From Aphrocallistes beatrix (Eukaryota; Porifera; Hexactinellida; Sceptrulophora; Aphrocallistidae): DNA of 64,000 nucleotides. Every line of letters begins with the position of its first letter. Position 1 is the stretch's first letter. The stretch is taken from NCBI GenBank assembly GCA_963281255.1, contig OY725501.1, positions 4,069,674 through 4,133,673 on the forward strand, in the 5' to 3' direction. The position numbers and the translations under genes are program-made. Below, one piece after another: positions 1-11,234 of the stretch. The notes under the pieces were generated by a model, which made no database searches, was not told the origin of the DNA, and worked only from the letters and a program-made list of their open reading frames with translations.

Positions 1-10
1 TGTTTACCAT

Positions 11-56
11 TGTTTGTTTGTTTATTTGTTTGTTTGTTTGTTTGTTTGTTTGTTTG
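11..56. repeat. (TTTG)n microsatellite
   Basis: This is a run of TGTT/TTTG tetramers just downstream of the coiled-coil gene's stop codon. The same tetramer recurs in introns and spacers throughout the window. Confidence 0.9.
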
Positions 57-70
57 TGTCATGTTGTTGT

Positions 71-875
71 TTACATTTTCATCGCGAAGCTGAATTCGTT
101 TCCGAAGCACTGAGTGGCTACATCTCTGTACTTCCTGTTCAACACCTTGACGGACTCCAAATACCTGAGAACAGGTGTGATTCTGTTGAGTTCAGATCTC
201 AGCTGTTCCTCCTCTTCCTCTAACTTCTGGATTTCATTCTGGATATGCAGATGCTCGCTCGACACTTCTAAATACTTGCATTTGATTGGTGCGTTGTGTC
301 GGAATGACTCGTCGAGTTCGCCTCCCGTAGACTCCACCTTCTTGCTCAGCTCTTCTCCTCTCTCCTCCTTTCTCTTCAGCTTCTCTTCCTGCCAAGTGGA
401 TTCTGTCACTCTGCCACCAATTGTGGCTTAGTGGCAGAGGTGACACATCCATTTGGCAGTGGCAAAACCGTACTTTCGATATAGGAAACTTACTTGGTTT
501 ATTCGAAATATCCTTGGTAATTCTAGCCAATGAAATCCAGTTTGTGCCATTATTATTTTCAACGCCACTTGCGTTCTTATTAGTTGGCTTATCGAGTCAA
601 GAATCCATTGTTCGGATAATTGGCTAGTTAGAGGTGTGAAAGTGTCCTACCTTCTCCCTTAGCAGAGCCCGTATGTGCACCTTTTCATCGTTCCTCATCT
701 CCAGATTGTGTCGTACCTCCAGGTCGCCACTTCCCAGCTGACTCTGCAGTTGTCTCTCTAGCCTGGCTATCTCCTGGTCCATCCTCGTGACACACGAGAT
801 GAACTTATGCACCTGTAAGCTGTTGGTGTCGCCTGGAGTGGCACCTGTGAGATATGTGTCCTTCCTCCGCGACAT
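71..875 (-). CDS. small coiled-coil protein, two exons, function unknown
   Basis: Exon 1 is 875-651 and exon 2 is 388-71. The intron is bounded by GTAGGA and ..TTGGCAG and is phase 0. The spliced protein is about 180 residues. The ATG at 875 is the first in frame, and the stop is TAA at 71-73. The first 75 residues contain charged heptads (RMDQEIARLERQLQSQ). Exon 2 is strongly helical, with KLEEEEEQLRSELN, and ends in a short non-coil tail (CFGNEFSFAMKM). No signal peptide, membrane segment or catalytic motif is visible. The ATG lies 474 bp from the first recognised exon of the divergent PTEN-like gene, so the two may share a promoter region. I do not recognise the family. Centrosomal, ciliary or kinetochore coiled-coil subunits of this size are possible but unsupported. 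Confidence 0.6.
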
Positions 876-1348
876 TAGTCACACGTTGAGAATTAGTTGC
901 TAAAATAGAACAAGGTGACAAAATTTGAAGAATTAAATTTTGGAATTTAGAGTTTAGGACTAACGAAATAAAGCTATTACGTGTAAAACCCCGCCATGCG
1001 AAAGCTGTGAATTGATTGGTCAGTGTCTGACTAACAGCTGTGTTTCTCTGTCACTAAATTACTCTACGTATATCTTGTAAACATTTAAATTCCTTAAGTG
1101 TCCTTGTTCTAGATTCTAGAACTATAGAACCATCTCAACAAATAACAAAGTAAACAAACAAACAAACAAGCAAGCGAACGAACGAAAAAGTAAAATATTT
1201 CCCATTTGTTGTATTCTATTTCGCACCACAAGTGTACCTTATTACAACTCTATTTCTGACACCAGCGAGGATTCCTTGAAATTATCCATCAGCTCAGAGC
1301 TTGATACTATTTATAGACTCAAAGCTTGATACTATTTATAGATTCTAG
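876..1348. other. divergent intergenic region / possible shared promoter
   Basis: This separates the minus-strand coiled-coil gene from the first recognisable exon of the plus-strand PTEN-like gene. It should hold both 5' UTRs and the PTEN-like start codon. The only plus-strand ATG I see, at 996, reaches a stop after four codons unless spliced, so that start is unresolved. A short AAAC run lies near 1153-1170. I see no clear TATA box. Confidence 0.45.
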
Positions 1349-4300
1349 GCGGGGATTGCAAGGCGCAAATTGAAGAATTGCGGACTTTAGAATCCAACAA
1401 ACAGGACCCAATTGGCGCTGAAAAACGGGCGCGCTCTTTCATCCACGAAGTGTCTCAGTCCATAGATGAAGACGAGGTGTGTCTCAAACCTCCTAGCATA
1501 GAAGTGGTGCCAGAAGAGGACACTATTCCTGGAATTGAGCCATCGAGTAAGTTCCTCATTTATCACTTTGTTTGTTTGTTTGTTTGTTTGTTTGTTTGTT
1601 TGTTTGTTTGTTTGTTTGTTTATTTGTGTTTATTATTGCTATTTTTAGCTACAAAGACAAAGAGGCATCGGGAAGGAGAATTCGATCTGGACATTTCATG
1701 TATCCTCTTTTGCACTTCTAAAATTAGATACTTTACTCTTAATTAATAACCCCGGAAGACTTGGGGGGGTTTTCTATTTATAGTAAATACCCCGAATTTT
1801 TATGGCTTCCCCGCCCAAAATGGCTTAAACCAGAAATGACGCGACACATTCCAGTGGCAACCTAGGACATAATCCTAAATTCTGATACGTCAGTTGAAAA
1901 TTGAGATTTTCCCCTTAGTAACGATAATAGGTGTTTGGTATGCTAATGCATAATTCTATCAAGATATTTCAAGCCTTGTTTGTTTGTTTTTGTTTACACG
2001 GATATTTTGATCGAAGCCTCGAGTCTATTTTAATAACTAATCTAAATATAGCCTCAATTTGATGAGTAGGATGTGTATACATTGTTTGTTGTTTGTTGTT
2101 TGTTGGCATTGCTTTCTTAAACAACTGTGAAGTCATTACTGACCGCATCCTCGTGATGTCATTCCCTTACTCGACACAAGAACTCTCCACATTCCAAACT
2201 AAAGGCAGGAACCAGATTGACACTGTCGAGAGGTGAGAAGAAGTGGCACGCGGTGACACATTAGTGTCGAGATAGGAGTGTTAATGTGGTAACATTCCTA
2301 GTAATTATGACTTTAAACTCGTTTAAAGTAATGTTAGTGATATATCCATGGTGCAATGGTGTGATGCTATTTCTAGATTCCTGAGCGGGAAGTACAACAA
2401 ATCTTATCGAGTCTACAACCTGTAAGTTACTTAAAATAGACACAATCCCCTTATTTCACACCTCTTAATCCATATTTGACACTTATTGGTTCTAGGTGTA
2501 AGGAGAATAAGTATTCTGACACTCGGTTCAATGGGAACATAGGACTGTACCCCTTTGAAGACCACTGTTCCCCTTCTCTCTCCCTCATCCACGCGTTCTT
2601 GAAAGATATGGTGAGTCTGCCACTACGAGAGGCACTAACACTTGTCAATAAACAAATATATATAAACAAACAAACAAACAAACAAACAAACAAACAAACA
2701 AACAAACGAACAAACAAACAAGCATGAAAACAGCTACTAACAAACAAATACTTATAAACACGAATGAATAAACAAATATAAATGCGATTTCTTTGCACTA
2801 AGTTATTATTATTATTTTGTAATTGAAGAGTATCCGTAGTTCCTATTACGCCACATTCTCTGTAGCAACAATGGATGGGCGCAAGTGGCAGCAATGTGTC
2901 GGTGGTGCACTGCAACTCAGGGAAGGGGAGGTCTGGCTGTATGGTCGCGTCCTATCTCATATACGCCATGTGAGTCTAATTTTAGATATATGCATTTGAT
3001 TGGTTGATTTATTTCGTCAGAATATGTACTTGTTTACTTTTCAGTTTGTTTATTTTTGTTTTTGTTTACTAGGGGCATGTTCTTCAATGAAGCAATCGAG
3101 CTATTCAACACTCACAGAATTAATTTCGGAAGTGTGAGTATTTGCAATGTACAAATTAATAATGTCTATTTTGATGAAAAATCAGATTTGAATATTGAGA
3201 ATTTTCTGAATTCTGTGTTTACAAACTTAGTTATGTAAACAAATCGAAATACTCGAAAATAAAATACATTAACACCTGTGTTGCATGCCACTTTGGGAAC
3301 TTTTAAGTAACAAATCCTCTCTGGCTGATTTGAGTAGTTTCTAACAATACACTGTGGTATTCTATTAATAGGATCTATCCAGGACTAATTATACCTTAGT
3401 TCCAATTGTTAACACCTCTGCTAGGGGCTGAGTTTGCCGAGCCATCTGAGATACATCAAATACATCGACAGAATCCGTCTCAAGCCTGAGTTCTCATTCG
3501 ACAGAGAAGATGATAAAGTGGTGGAGTCCATCCAGCTCCACACCCCCATTCTCTGTGACTCAGAATGGAGTGAGTTGTTTATAGAAGTTGACACCTTGTA
3601 TATATATGGACCTTGTTTTTTATGAATATTTAACAAAAACAACAACAACAATATATATACAGTCGAACCTGCTATAACGGTCACCTGTGTATAGCGGTCA
3701 CCAATGAACAGTCCCGTCCGAAATTCCATATTATTGAACCTGTGTATAGCGGTCACCTGCTCAACGCGGCCAGCGGCCACCCGTTTGTAGTCCCTTACTG
3801 ACCCTAAAACTGTTTATAACGGCCATAACCTTTTTCACCTTTTTATGTGTTTATTACAAGACCTGTAACGAACGATAAAAAAGTTTCATGCAATCAGTAA
3901 TGGATTTCTAAAAACTTGATATTTATTGCACTACGTTGATACCTTTTGGGGATTAAGACAATCACCTGTATATAACGGTCACCCGTGTATAACGGCCAAT
4001 TTTGTCCAGTCCCTTGAGTGGCCGTTATATACAGGTTCCACTATATACAGTCGACTCCGCTTAATAGGGTCACATCGGTCAGAGAACATTTTGGCCCGAT
4101 TAAGCGGAAAACTATGTTAACCGAAAATATTTTGTATTAGCTTCTATGTGTGAGAGCTACTCCGGTCCTGCCAAAAGTGACCCGATTAAGCGGTTGACCC
4201 GATTAAACAGTGACCCTATTAAGCGGAGTCGACTGTATATATATATTTATGTTTATTTGTTTGTTTGTTTCTTTTCCCAGAGCCTTTTATCACGATTGTA

Positions 4301-5026
4301 TCCGTGGAGACTGGAGCTGAGAATTTCAATTCTATGGTTTGTTATGGTTTATTGTGTTTGTTTGTATTTGTATTTTTATGTTTATTTATTTCGTAGAAAG
4401 ATGGCGAAACAGTACAGAATATCAAAACGAGGGTAAGATTTTACGAAACAGTTAATAAACAAATTTAAGTATCTTTTCTTTAAGTTTGTTTATTTATGTT
4501 CGTTTGTTTATGTTTGTTTGTTTGTTTGTTTGTTTGTTTGTTTGTTTGTTTGTTTGTTTGTTTGTTTGTTTGTTTATATTTGTAGACAATAACGATTCGC
4601 AATATTAACCTCCCAGTGAGGAAAGACGTCCAGATCAACTTTTGGAATTTCGAAGAAAATGTCCTCAACGAAGTAAGTTCCAATTCTAAATTTAGAACTT
4701 AGTTCCAATTATATTTTGAGAAATGTTTGTGTTTATTTTTAGCTATCTTTGGTGGCTTATCTGTTTTTTAACGTTTCATTCGTTGGAAATTCGCTCCAAT
4801 TCTCGAAACAGGAGGTGAGTAGATAAAAATAGATTTAATGTTATTTATAGAATCACAGCAACACTCAAATTATGCATGTTTTATGTCAACTTTTGATTTA
4901 TAAATAATTTCTTATATAAACCACACGGACACAATTGAGTGCCACTTTTTTTTTTAGCTGGACAAACTTTTCAAATGCAAAGTCCACAGCTTCTCAATCT
5001 CCATTCAGTTCAAGGAAGGAGACTAG
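1349..5026 (+). CDS. PTEN-like dual-specificity/lipid phosphatase with C2 domain (5' end unresolved)
   Basis: Thirteen exons join in one frame: 1349-1546, 1649-1699, 2133-2232, 2377-2421, 2496-2610, 2866-2969, 3073-3133, 3425-3569, 4281-4336, 4397-4432, 4586-4672, 4743-4814 and 4958-5026 (TAG). They give about 378 residues plus a missing start exon; PTEN has 403. Landmarks in order are a basic stretch (TKRHREGEFDLDIS) like the PTEN N-terminus, FLSGKYNKSYRVYNLCKE, the general-acid loop YPFEDHCSP, the P-loop HCNSGKGRSG with catalytic Cys and Arg, then LSLPSHLRYIKYI in place of PTEN's TI-loop. A C2-like beta region follows and ends ..IQFKEGD. PTEN enzymes dephosphorylate the 3-position of PIP3 at the plasma membrane. 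Here the P-loop has Asn-Ser where PTEN has Lys-Ala, so substrate preference may differ. No voltage-sensor segments are seen. Intron 8 carries two inverted-repeat elements. About 65 acidic residues precede the phosphatase domain. Confidence 0.85.
3660..4042. mobile_element. MITE, family 2 (ends in CAGT(G/C)GAACCTG)
   Basis: This 383-bp non-coding element lies in a PTEN-like intron. Its ends are inverted copies of AACCTGTATATAACGG, and internal blocks repeat TATAACGGTCACC-type words. It is preceded by TA. Other copies are at 22450-22605 (partial), 42403-42731 and 47258-47651. No transposase is encoded. The CAGT-like ends and TA context fit the pogo/Tc1-mariner group. Confidence 0.8.
4048..4235. 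mobile_element. MITE, family 1 (ends in CAGTCGACTCCGCTTAAT)
   Basis: This is a 188-bp element flanked by TA on both sides. Its perfect terminal inverted repeats begin CAGTCGACTCCGCTTAATAG. It is inserted almost directly beside the preceding MITE. Sister copies are at 9786-9973, 20344-20513 and 58537-58690. Confidence 0.9.
4493..4576. repeat. (TTTG)n microsatellite
   Basis: This is a long TTTG/TGTT tract inside a PTEN-like intron, ending about 10 bp before the 3' splice site at 4585. Confidence 0.9.
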
Positions 5027-5193
5027 TCTATTTTTAGCTCATTTTACCATGGCTGTTGTGTACTATATTTAGCTTGGTATGTATATTTAGCTAACTATGC
5101 TATTATTAGAGATTCTATGTGTAAAATATAATGACTATTCTAAAAAGACGTAAGAATTAACTAAACAGCAGCAGTTAGTCTCTATAGTCCGCT

Positions 5194-6369
5194 CTAATCG
5201 TCCATTGGCTCAGGAGGTGCCGCTGCCACTGGCAGAGGTGGCTGAACGAAGGTCTGGATTTCCTCCCAGGACAGTTCCTTCCATTCCTTTTTCGTGAAGG
5301 TCTCCACGTCAATCTTCTCTTCTTTTATGACCTCGTGTCCAGGCGCCAGATCCCCGGGGTTCAGCCAATCACTGAGGTACGGGTGGATCATGGCCTGGTC
5401 CACTTTGATCCGCTTCTCCTCCTCGATCTGCAGCAGCTGATCGATTAAATCGCGGACCAATGGGTTCAGTTCCTTCTCCACCGCCGCTTGGTACTCGAAT
5501 CTCACGTCCGGGAGGAGCTCCTCCATGGGGACGCGTTTGTGTCGGACCCTGCGCCGACAGTATTCCTGTACTGTCGGGACGAGGAGTTTGAAGTACTCCT
5601 CCCCTGGCGTCCCCCTCACCTCACAGACCTTGTTCCATTGATCCACGTAGTCGGTTCCCTTCATGGCTTGGTGTCCCAGGATCAGCTCCGTCATGATGCA
5701 GCCCACTGACCACACGTCCACTGCGCAGCCGTATGGAAGTCCCACGATGATTTCTGGCGCCCGATAGTACCTTGTCACCACGTAAGGTGTCATTGCGCCA
5801 TTCACCATGTTCTCTCGATCCATCACCGATCTGGCCAATCCGAAGTCGAGGATTTTGAGACACTCCACTATCGTGCCTTCTTTGTCGAATTTGACGACAA
5901 TGTTTGATGGTTTTAAGTCTCTATGTGCCACTCCAGACAAATGCATGTACTGCACCCCACACAGCATCTGGTACATCATTCCCTGGAGTGTCCGGTGGTC
6001 AAATGGCTTCCCCTCCACTTTCTTGATAAGCTGTGCAAGGTTGTACCTCGCTAGGTCCATCACTACGTAGATCTCCTCAAGGCTGGCGGCATCTGTATCA
6101 GGTGTGAAGAGGTCCAGCATGGAGATTATGTTCTTGTGCTTGAGGTGTTTCATAAGGTAGATCTCTCTGTAGGTTCGTTTCGCATTTGGGTCGGAAGAAA
6201 ACCCTTTTAAAAACTTTTTAATCGCGACATTTTCGTTTCGGATGTTGTCCTTCGCCGATGCCACATGGCCTTGCGCGCCGAAACCTATTTTCTTCTTAAT
6301 CTCGTATCGCTTAGGGACATTGAAAGGGACATGTCCCACCATATCTATATGATAGCCACTCTCTGCCAT
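5194..6369 (-). CDS. JNK: JNK-type MAP kinase, intronless
   Basis: An uninterrupted frame encodes 391 residues from the ATG at 6369. A GTG lies further upstream in frame, but the ATG gives MAESGYHIDMVGHVPFNV, which aligns with the usual JNK start. Visible kinase parts are the glycine loop IGFGAQG (residues 28-34), VAIKK with the catalytic Lys near 51, HRDLKPSN, DFG, and the activation-loop TPY followed by VVTRYYRAPE, diagnostic of JNK rather than p38 (TGY) or ERK (TEY). The tail TKKEWKELSWEEI matches the end of the JNK C-lobe. JNKs phosphorylate c-Jun-type factors in stress and morphogenesis pathways after activation by MKK4/7 on T and Y. The gene lacks introns while its neighbours have many, so it may be a retrocopy or an intron-loss paralogue. 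All key residues are present, so it should be active. A TATA box lies about 42 bp upstream of the ATG. Confidence 0.95.
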   Translation of the reverse strand: MAESGYHIDMVGHVPFNVPKRYEIKKKIGFGAQGHVASAKDNIRNENVAIKKFLKGFSSDPNAKRTYREIYLMKHLKHKNIISMLDLFTPDTDAASLEEIYVVMDLARYNLAQLIKKVEGKPFDHRTLQGMMYQMLCGVQYMHLSGVAHRDLKPSNIVVKFDKEGTIVECLKILDFGLARSVMDRENMVNGAMTPYVVTRYYRAPEIIVGLPYGCAVDVWSVGCIMTELILGHQAMKGTDYVDQWNKVCEVRGTPGEEYFKLLVPTVQEYCRRRVRHKRVPMEELLPDVRFEYQAAVEKELNPLVRDLIDQLLQIEEEKRIKVDQAMIHPYLSDWLNPGDLAPGHEVIKEEKIDVETFTKKEWKELSWEEIQTFVQPPLPVAAAPPEPMDD

Positions 6370-6410
6370 TACCACTACGTTACTGAGCCATTCTAAACCA
6401 TCCGACACAC

Positions 6411-6417
6411 TTATATA
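6411..6417 (-). promoter_or_regulatory. TATA box of the JNK gene
   Basis: The minus strand reads GGGTATATAAGTG about 42-48 bp upstream of the ATG at 6369. If transcription starts about 30 bp downstream of the box, the 5' UTR would be only about 10-15 nt. Confidence 0.55.
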
Positions 6418-8438
6418 CCCAGTGTGCCTACTGAAACTTGACTCCTCAAGTTCAGTTTATGGTAATTAATAGAGGAATGGTATGTGGCACATGTACTATA
6501 CTATTGTATTTCTTTGTGGGACACTTTGTGCTTACTGCGCCTTTTGATTGGCTATTTGGAGCAGTGGGATTCCACCATCTCTCAGGAGGTTGTTGAGCCA
6601 TTTGTGTGCCACTTAAAATGGATACGAGGCAGTAATTCTGCTAAGAGTGGTTTAATTTGGATGTAGATTAATTTTAATTTTCAAAGTTCCCCAAAACAAG
6701 GCGTGTTTGTTTCTAGTTAGTTTACTAACAGAATTGATTGTGCAACTAATTAAATTTATTTTATTTATCTTACTTTGTAGAATTATTCTGTCGCCTTATT
6801 TGTTGTCTGAAGTTGTATGTGACAATATGTTTACTGATCGTGCCATTTGCACCATCCTAGGGAAATTTGTTGTCCGAACTCAGATGTTATTCCTAACTTA
6901 ATCGATGTTAAAACGAGTTCTTAAGAGTTCATTTTTCTTGCATTTGAAGAATTAGCATAGTTTCCCATATGATGGTATCTTGGTATTCAGCTAATTGTAT
7001 TATTGGGCCTATCACGCGCAAACTCAAGACAATCATTGTAATAATTTGATTACATTAAAACTGACCAATAGACAGTACGAGCTGGACTTCGAATCCGTGT
7101 CATGCCATGTGTGTTCCCTTGGTGGCCAAAATTTCCACTCAAAAAGGCATAATTCATCTTCAGCAATTTTCTCTCTTTGATTAGTACTAAAATAGAACTT
7201 ATATGTCCAAGTCTATTAATAGAAACAACACACTCAGTCCCCAAAATAAACTTTGCATCCTGTGCCACCTTGTGCCACCTTTGCCATCTTGGCATTGGTG
7301 GTTACTGAGTAAGATTACCATTGTCGATGTGGACTATAGTGTTCAATAGCTTTGATAGAGAGTGCATTTGTACAGTTAATTATTCTTGTGTCTAGATGCT
7401 GCATACCATTGAATCAGTATTGTAGTTGAGTAATGCGATATATCAGTAAGTTAGGGACACCTCCACATTCTCGTGACCCACTCTGTTGTGAGGTTATACG
7501 ACTCGGTGGTTTAATTTCCTAATTTCTGACTGGTTGAATCCGTAATTGGATCTAACACACGTTATGGCCAGTATATCATTATGGACTACTTCTCATTGGA
7601 AATATTCTTTAATTGATGGTTTAAGTTGTCATAGTCTCTGCCACTCCTTTTATAGTTCCGCTCTCCCATTTTGACTGAACCTAATCAGGATTATGACCAA
7701 TCAGATTCTAGTTTTGGAGAGAGGAATTTGATTGGTCAGAATAGAGAGGTTGATCTAAGAATTACACTGAAAGGACAGTTCTGTTTTTTGCTGTTATTTT
7801 TGCCAAATTAACCTATGCAATTACCTCATATTTCCTATTATATTGCGTTGGACCATAGCAACTAACAATGAGATATTTTAGTATTGCAGATATCTCACTA
7901 TTTAGTTAAGTCAGCGCATCCAGAGTTCGGCTGTGAAGTGGTTGATAAGAGTGTCACAACTAGTTCTTACTTTAACCAGAATGTTTATGAGAGTTTATCG
8001 TAGTTACAACCATACGAATCGGAATGCTTTGCTTACCATTGAAAGTTTGAACTTAAGATTTTGTTGCACTCATGTCAACAACACACACGATGTCTCCTGG
8101 CTTGTAATCAACCTATCTCAGACTTGCGGTGTCTGAATGCATGTGTGTGATTGGCTGAACTTTGAAGCAGCTGGGGTTCTCTTGAATTTATAGTACGAAT
8201 AATTATATAATAATGGATGTGGATACAAACAGTACCACTGATTTCTCATCATTTTTTAAGGCGAATAAGGGTACAGCTTGAACAGTTATTTAATTATTAT
8301 TGTTCAAACAAAACCCCGACAGGCAAATTCCCCAAAATCCGTTCATGTATATGCTCTAGAGAGTTTGACAATCAAGTTGAGCTACTACACATTTGAGGTA
8401 TCTTTAGTATTGTAAACGTGGTTGAAGCCAAATGTATA

Positions 8439-8905
8439 CTCCCTGGACAAAAGTATTCGTACACCTCAAAGTTTCTATCTAAATTAGTATAATTATAATC
8501 AATTTGTGAAGTCAAAACATTTAATTAGTCACAGATACACTAAATCTGGCTTCAATTTAGTTTTCTTCACATTCAAATTACTCTGTAAGCTTTCAACCTA
8601 ATTACTCTCCTTCAAGATTGTATTTTCAGCATTTGCTATCCTATGCCACATATCACGAGTTTTCACCATTGTATATGATGGCATTGGTGGTACGAGGTGG
8701 CACAGCTTGAGAATGTTTAACCTTGCGGAAGAGTAATCGAGTGGGAAGATTATAAAGTGAGCATTTTGAATGTGGAGAATTCGAATTTGAAGCTAAATTA
8801 AGCGTATCTCTTACAAATTAAATGCCCTTGACTCGCTAAATAGCTCAGTATTATAACTATTTGTATGGTAAGTTTGGGTGTACGAATGCTTTTGTCCAGA
8901 CAATG
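8439..8905. mobile_element. Tc1/mariner-like non-autonomous element
   Basis: The ends are inverted: CTGGACAAAAGTATTCGTAC on the left, and the complement of GTACGAATGCTTTTGTCCAG on the right. TA lies just outside both ends. A TGGACAAAAG start is typical of Tc1 terminal repeats. The 467-bp interior has no transposase frame. Confidence 0.8.
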
Positions 8906-9785
8906 TATGAAATATGTTTAATCTATTCGCATTGTTTGTTTTTGCTGCTTTTTCACCTCGACCAATCAGATTTCAGACTCAGAAAGTCCTAATTAACTGT
9001 TTGTGTCCATCAGTGCTTTAACGATAAATCCCTGGAATCTGATTGGTCAAAACAATATTTAAGTTGTCTCTCTTTGTGCGAAGGTGTGAAATTATTCGAT
9101 CTGATGGTCGCTTCTTAATTTTTCATAATTCCGTAATATATTAGTTATTTATAAACTTGTTGTTAGCTACACTTAGAGTACTAAGGAATGCTTCTTTATA
9201 ATTACTATATGATCATAATGAAAATTTGACTGGTTATAGGTTACACGTGATATCTGTTTTGTCTTTCTAAACAATATATTTGCAATTGCATGGTTACATA
9301 TATGTTGTTGAAGAATGTTACATGTGTCCTGTGGAAACGAGATTAGAATATTCAAGTCAACTCAATTAGTTTAATTAGTTACTATAGTCCAATCACCAAT
9401 CGTCATAGATTGATTTCAATCGTTAGATTGTAGAGACTTTATTTCAGGATGGAAAGAATTGGAAAGGAATTTGAATTCTGATTATTCTAGATAAATAGTT
9501 CTGTGGTTTATTAATAATATTCATTTGATGAAAGTGTCCAGATTGAGTGTCGGGGTAGACAGGATGGTTCAAAAATGGGAAAATATTTCACTGATATGTT
9601 TCAGTAGAAACAAATTCTGCTCATATTTTAGTCTCACAATTGATTGACCAATGAAGTTTAACCGATCCATAGTATGATACTGCTGTTCTATTTTCTCGTT
9701 ATAAATTTGGATAATTCCATTGCATAATAAACCTTGGATGTATCCAATGGATTTCCTTGATCTGAAAAGTGATGAAATTCAATTA

Positions 9786-9973
9786 CAGTCGACTCCGCTT
9801 AATAGGGTCACATCGGTCAGAGGACATTTTGTCCCGATTAAGCGGAGAACCCTATTAACCGATAATATTTTGTATTAGCTTATATGTGTTAGAGCTATTC
9901 CGGTCCTGCCAAAAGTGGCCCGATTACGCGGTTGACCCGATTAAACAGTGGCCCTATTAAGCGGAGTCGACTG
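9786..9973. mobile_element. MITE, family 1
   Basis: This is a 188-bp copy with TA on both sides and terminal inverted repeats CAGTCGACTCCGCTTAATAG, closely similar to the copy at 4048-4235. Confidence 0.9.
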
Positions 9974-11191
9974 TACCTGATACGTGGTTGTGTTTATAAC
10001 AGAGGTCTTGTAGTGACTTTATATCATACATTTATTTTTTTTGAATACATTTTTTATAATTTGGTAAACAAATTCATTTCATATAGTATACATTTTTTCT
10101 GACTTGTTTATTCCATTACTTCACAAACAAATATTTTATTGTCCAATCGAATTAATCAGATACATACTTGAAGGTCTTTGGACAAAAAGGAAAATAAGGA
10201 CAGAAACCCCGACTTTGACTGTATAAACTTGATATTTAGCCATATAGGAATTTGACCATATATGGCAGTAATGTTTCCTAGACGACAAGGTGGTGAACTG
10301 GAATGTGTGCGTGTAATTGCCTCCAACTATTTGAAAACTGATGACTACACACCTGATAACTTGAGTTTCACTTCCAGTGAAAGCTTTCAGATCATTTTTG
10401 AAAGTAAAATTCACTAATAGACAGTTCTGTTTTCGATGTGTCCATCATCATAGCATACTGTTCTATCTGCGTAGATAGCTAGGTTCTGATTGGCTGAGGT
10501 GATACTTGGTTGTGGGTCATTAGTACTGCTATTGCAATTAATCTGCTTATTCAGTCCTGATTGGTCAATTATCAGTTGTGTCCACTTTCGTAACTGTTCA
10601 TTGGTCATTTCCAATTAAAAGTTGCCATCTTTTCAAACACTTTATTTAGGAGGAATTGATTTTAATTAAAGCCCAAATGGAAATAGTTAAATTCAGAATT
10701 GCAGAGGAAACATTTATTTATTCCAAACTATTTCTAATCATCCATGTAAGAATGTGAGTTAAGGTAGGACGTAATCCTCTCTGCCAAAGTTATGGGAACG
10801 AACTCTCATTATTTGTTGTCGTAGTGAGTTATTCAGAGACAGTGTCGCTCTTAATTGTGTCTTTTGCACCTGGACACAATGACTTTCGTAGCGACAACAA
10901 AAAATGCGGGGAACCCCCCACAAAGTTGCAAAGTGATCACCAATGCCACCAGAAGCAATTTGTTTTCAATACCAAATTTGAAATTTATGACTGACGTATC
11001 TAATTTTAGCATCAAATCGTTGACAGCTATTCTCCATGATATCTCTTCACTTAACCTGGAACTGAACTGTTAGTTAGTATCAGTTGCAATTCAATGAAAG
11101 GCAGAGTTACCAGAAAGAAACACTTCTCATTGGCTGAACAGGTGGATTGCATTCCTGGTGTCTTCTGGCCATTTTCTGCCATTTTGTGTCC

Positions 11192-11199
11192 TATAAAAG
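11192..11199 (+). promoter_or_regulatory. TATA box of the thrombospondin gene
   Basis: CTATAAAAGG lies 36-43 bp upstream of the ATG at 11235, with an ATTGGCTG CCAAT-like box near 11130. The spacing implies a 5' UTR of roughly 10-15 nt. Confidence 0.65.
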
Positions 11200-11234
11200 G
11201 AATGGAGAGTGCAAATAAGAAATTAAGTTAGAAC

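Larger units (their letters stand above)
6418..11191. other. 4.8-kb gene-free stretch
   Basis: I see no exon-like frames here. The stretch holds a Tc1-like inverted-repeat element (8439-8905), a family-1 MITE (9786-9973) and many dispersed TGATTGGT/ACCAATCA words (for example 7709, 7730, 8960, 9040, 10490 and 10560). The remainder is AT-rich single-copy-looking DNA. Confidence 0.6.

Noticed and set aside
6369-6408. Upstream in-frame extension of JNK by 13 codons
   Set aside because: It starts with GTG and lies next to the TATA box. The ATG at 6369 matches the family start.
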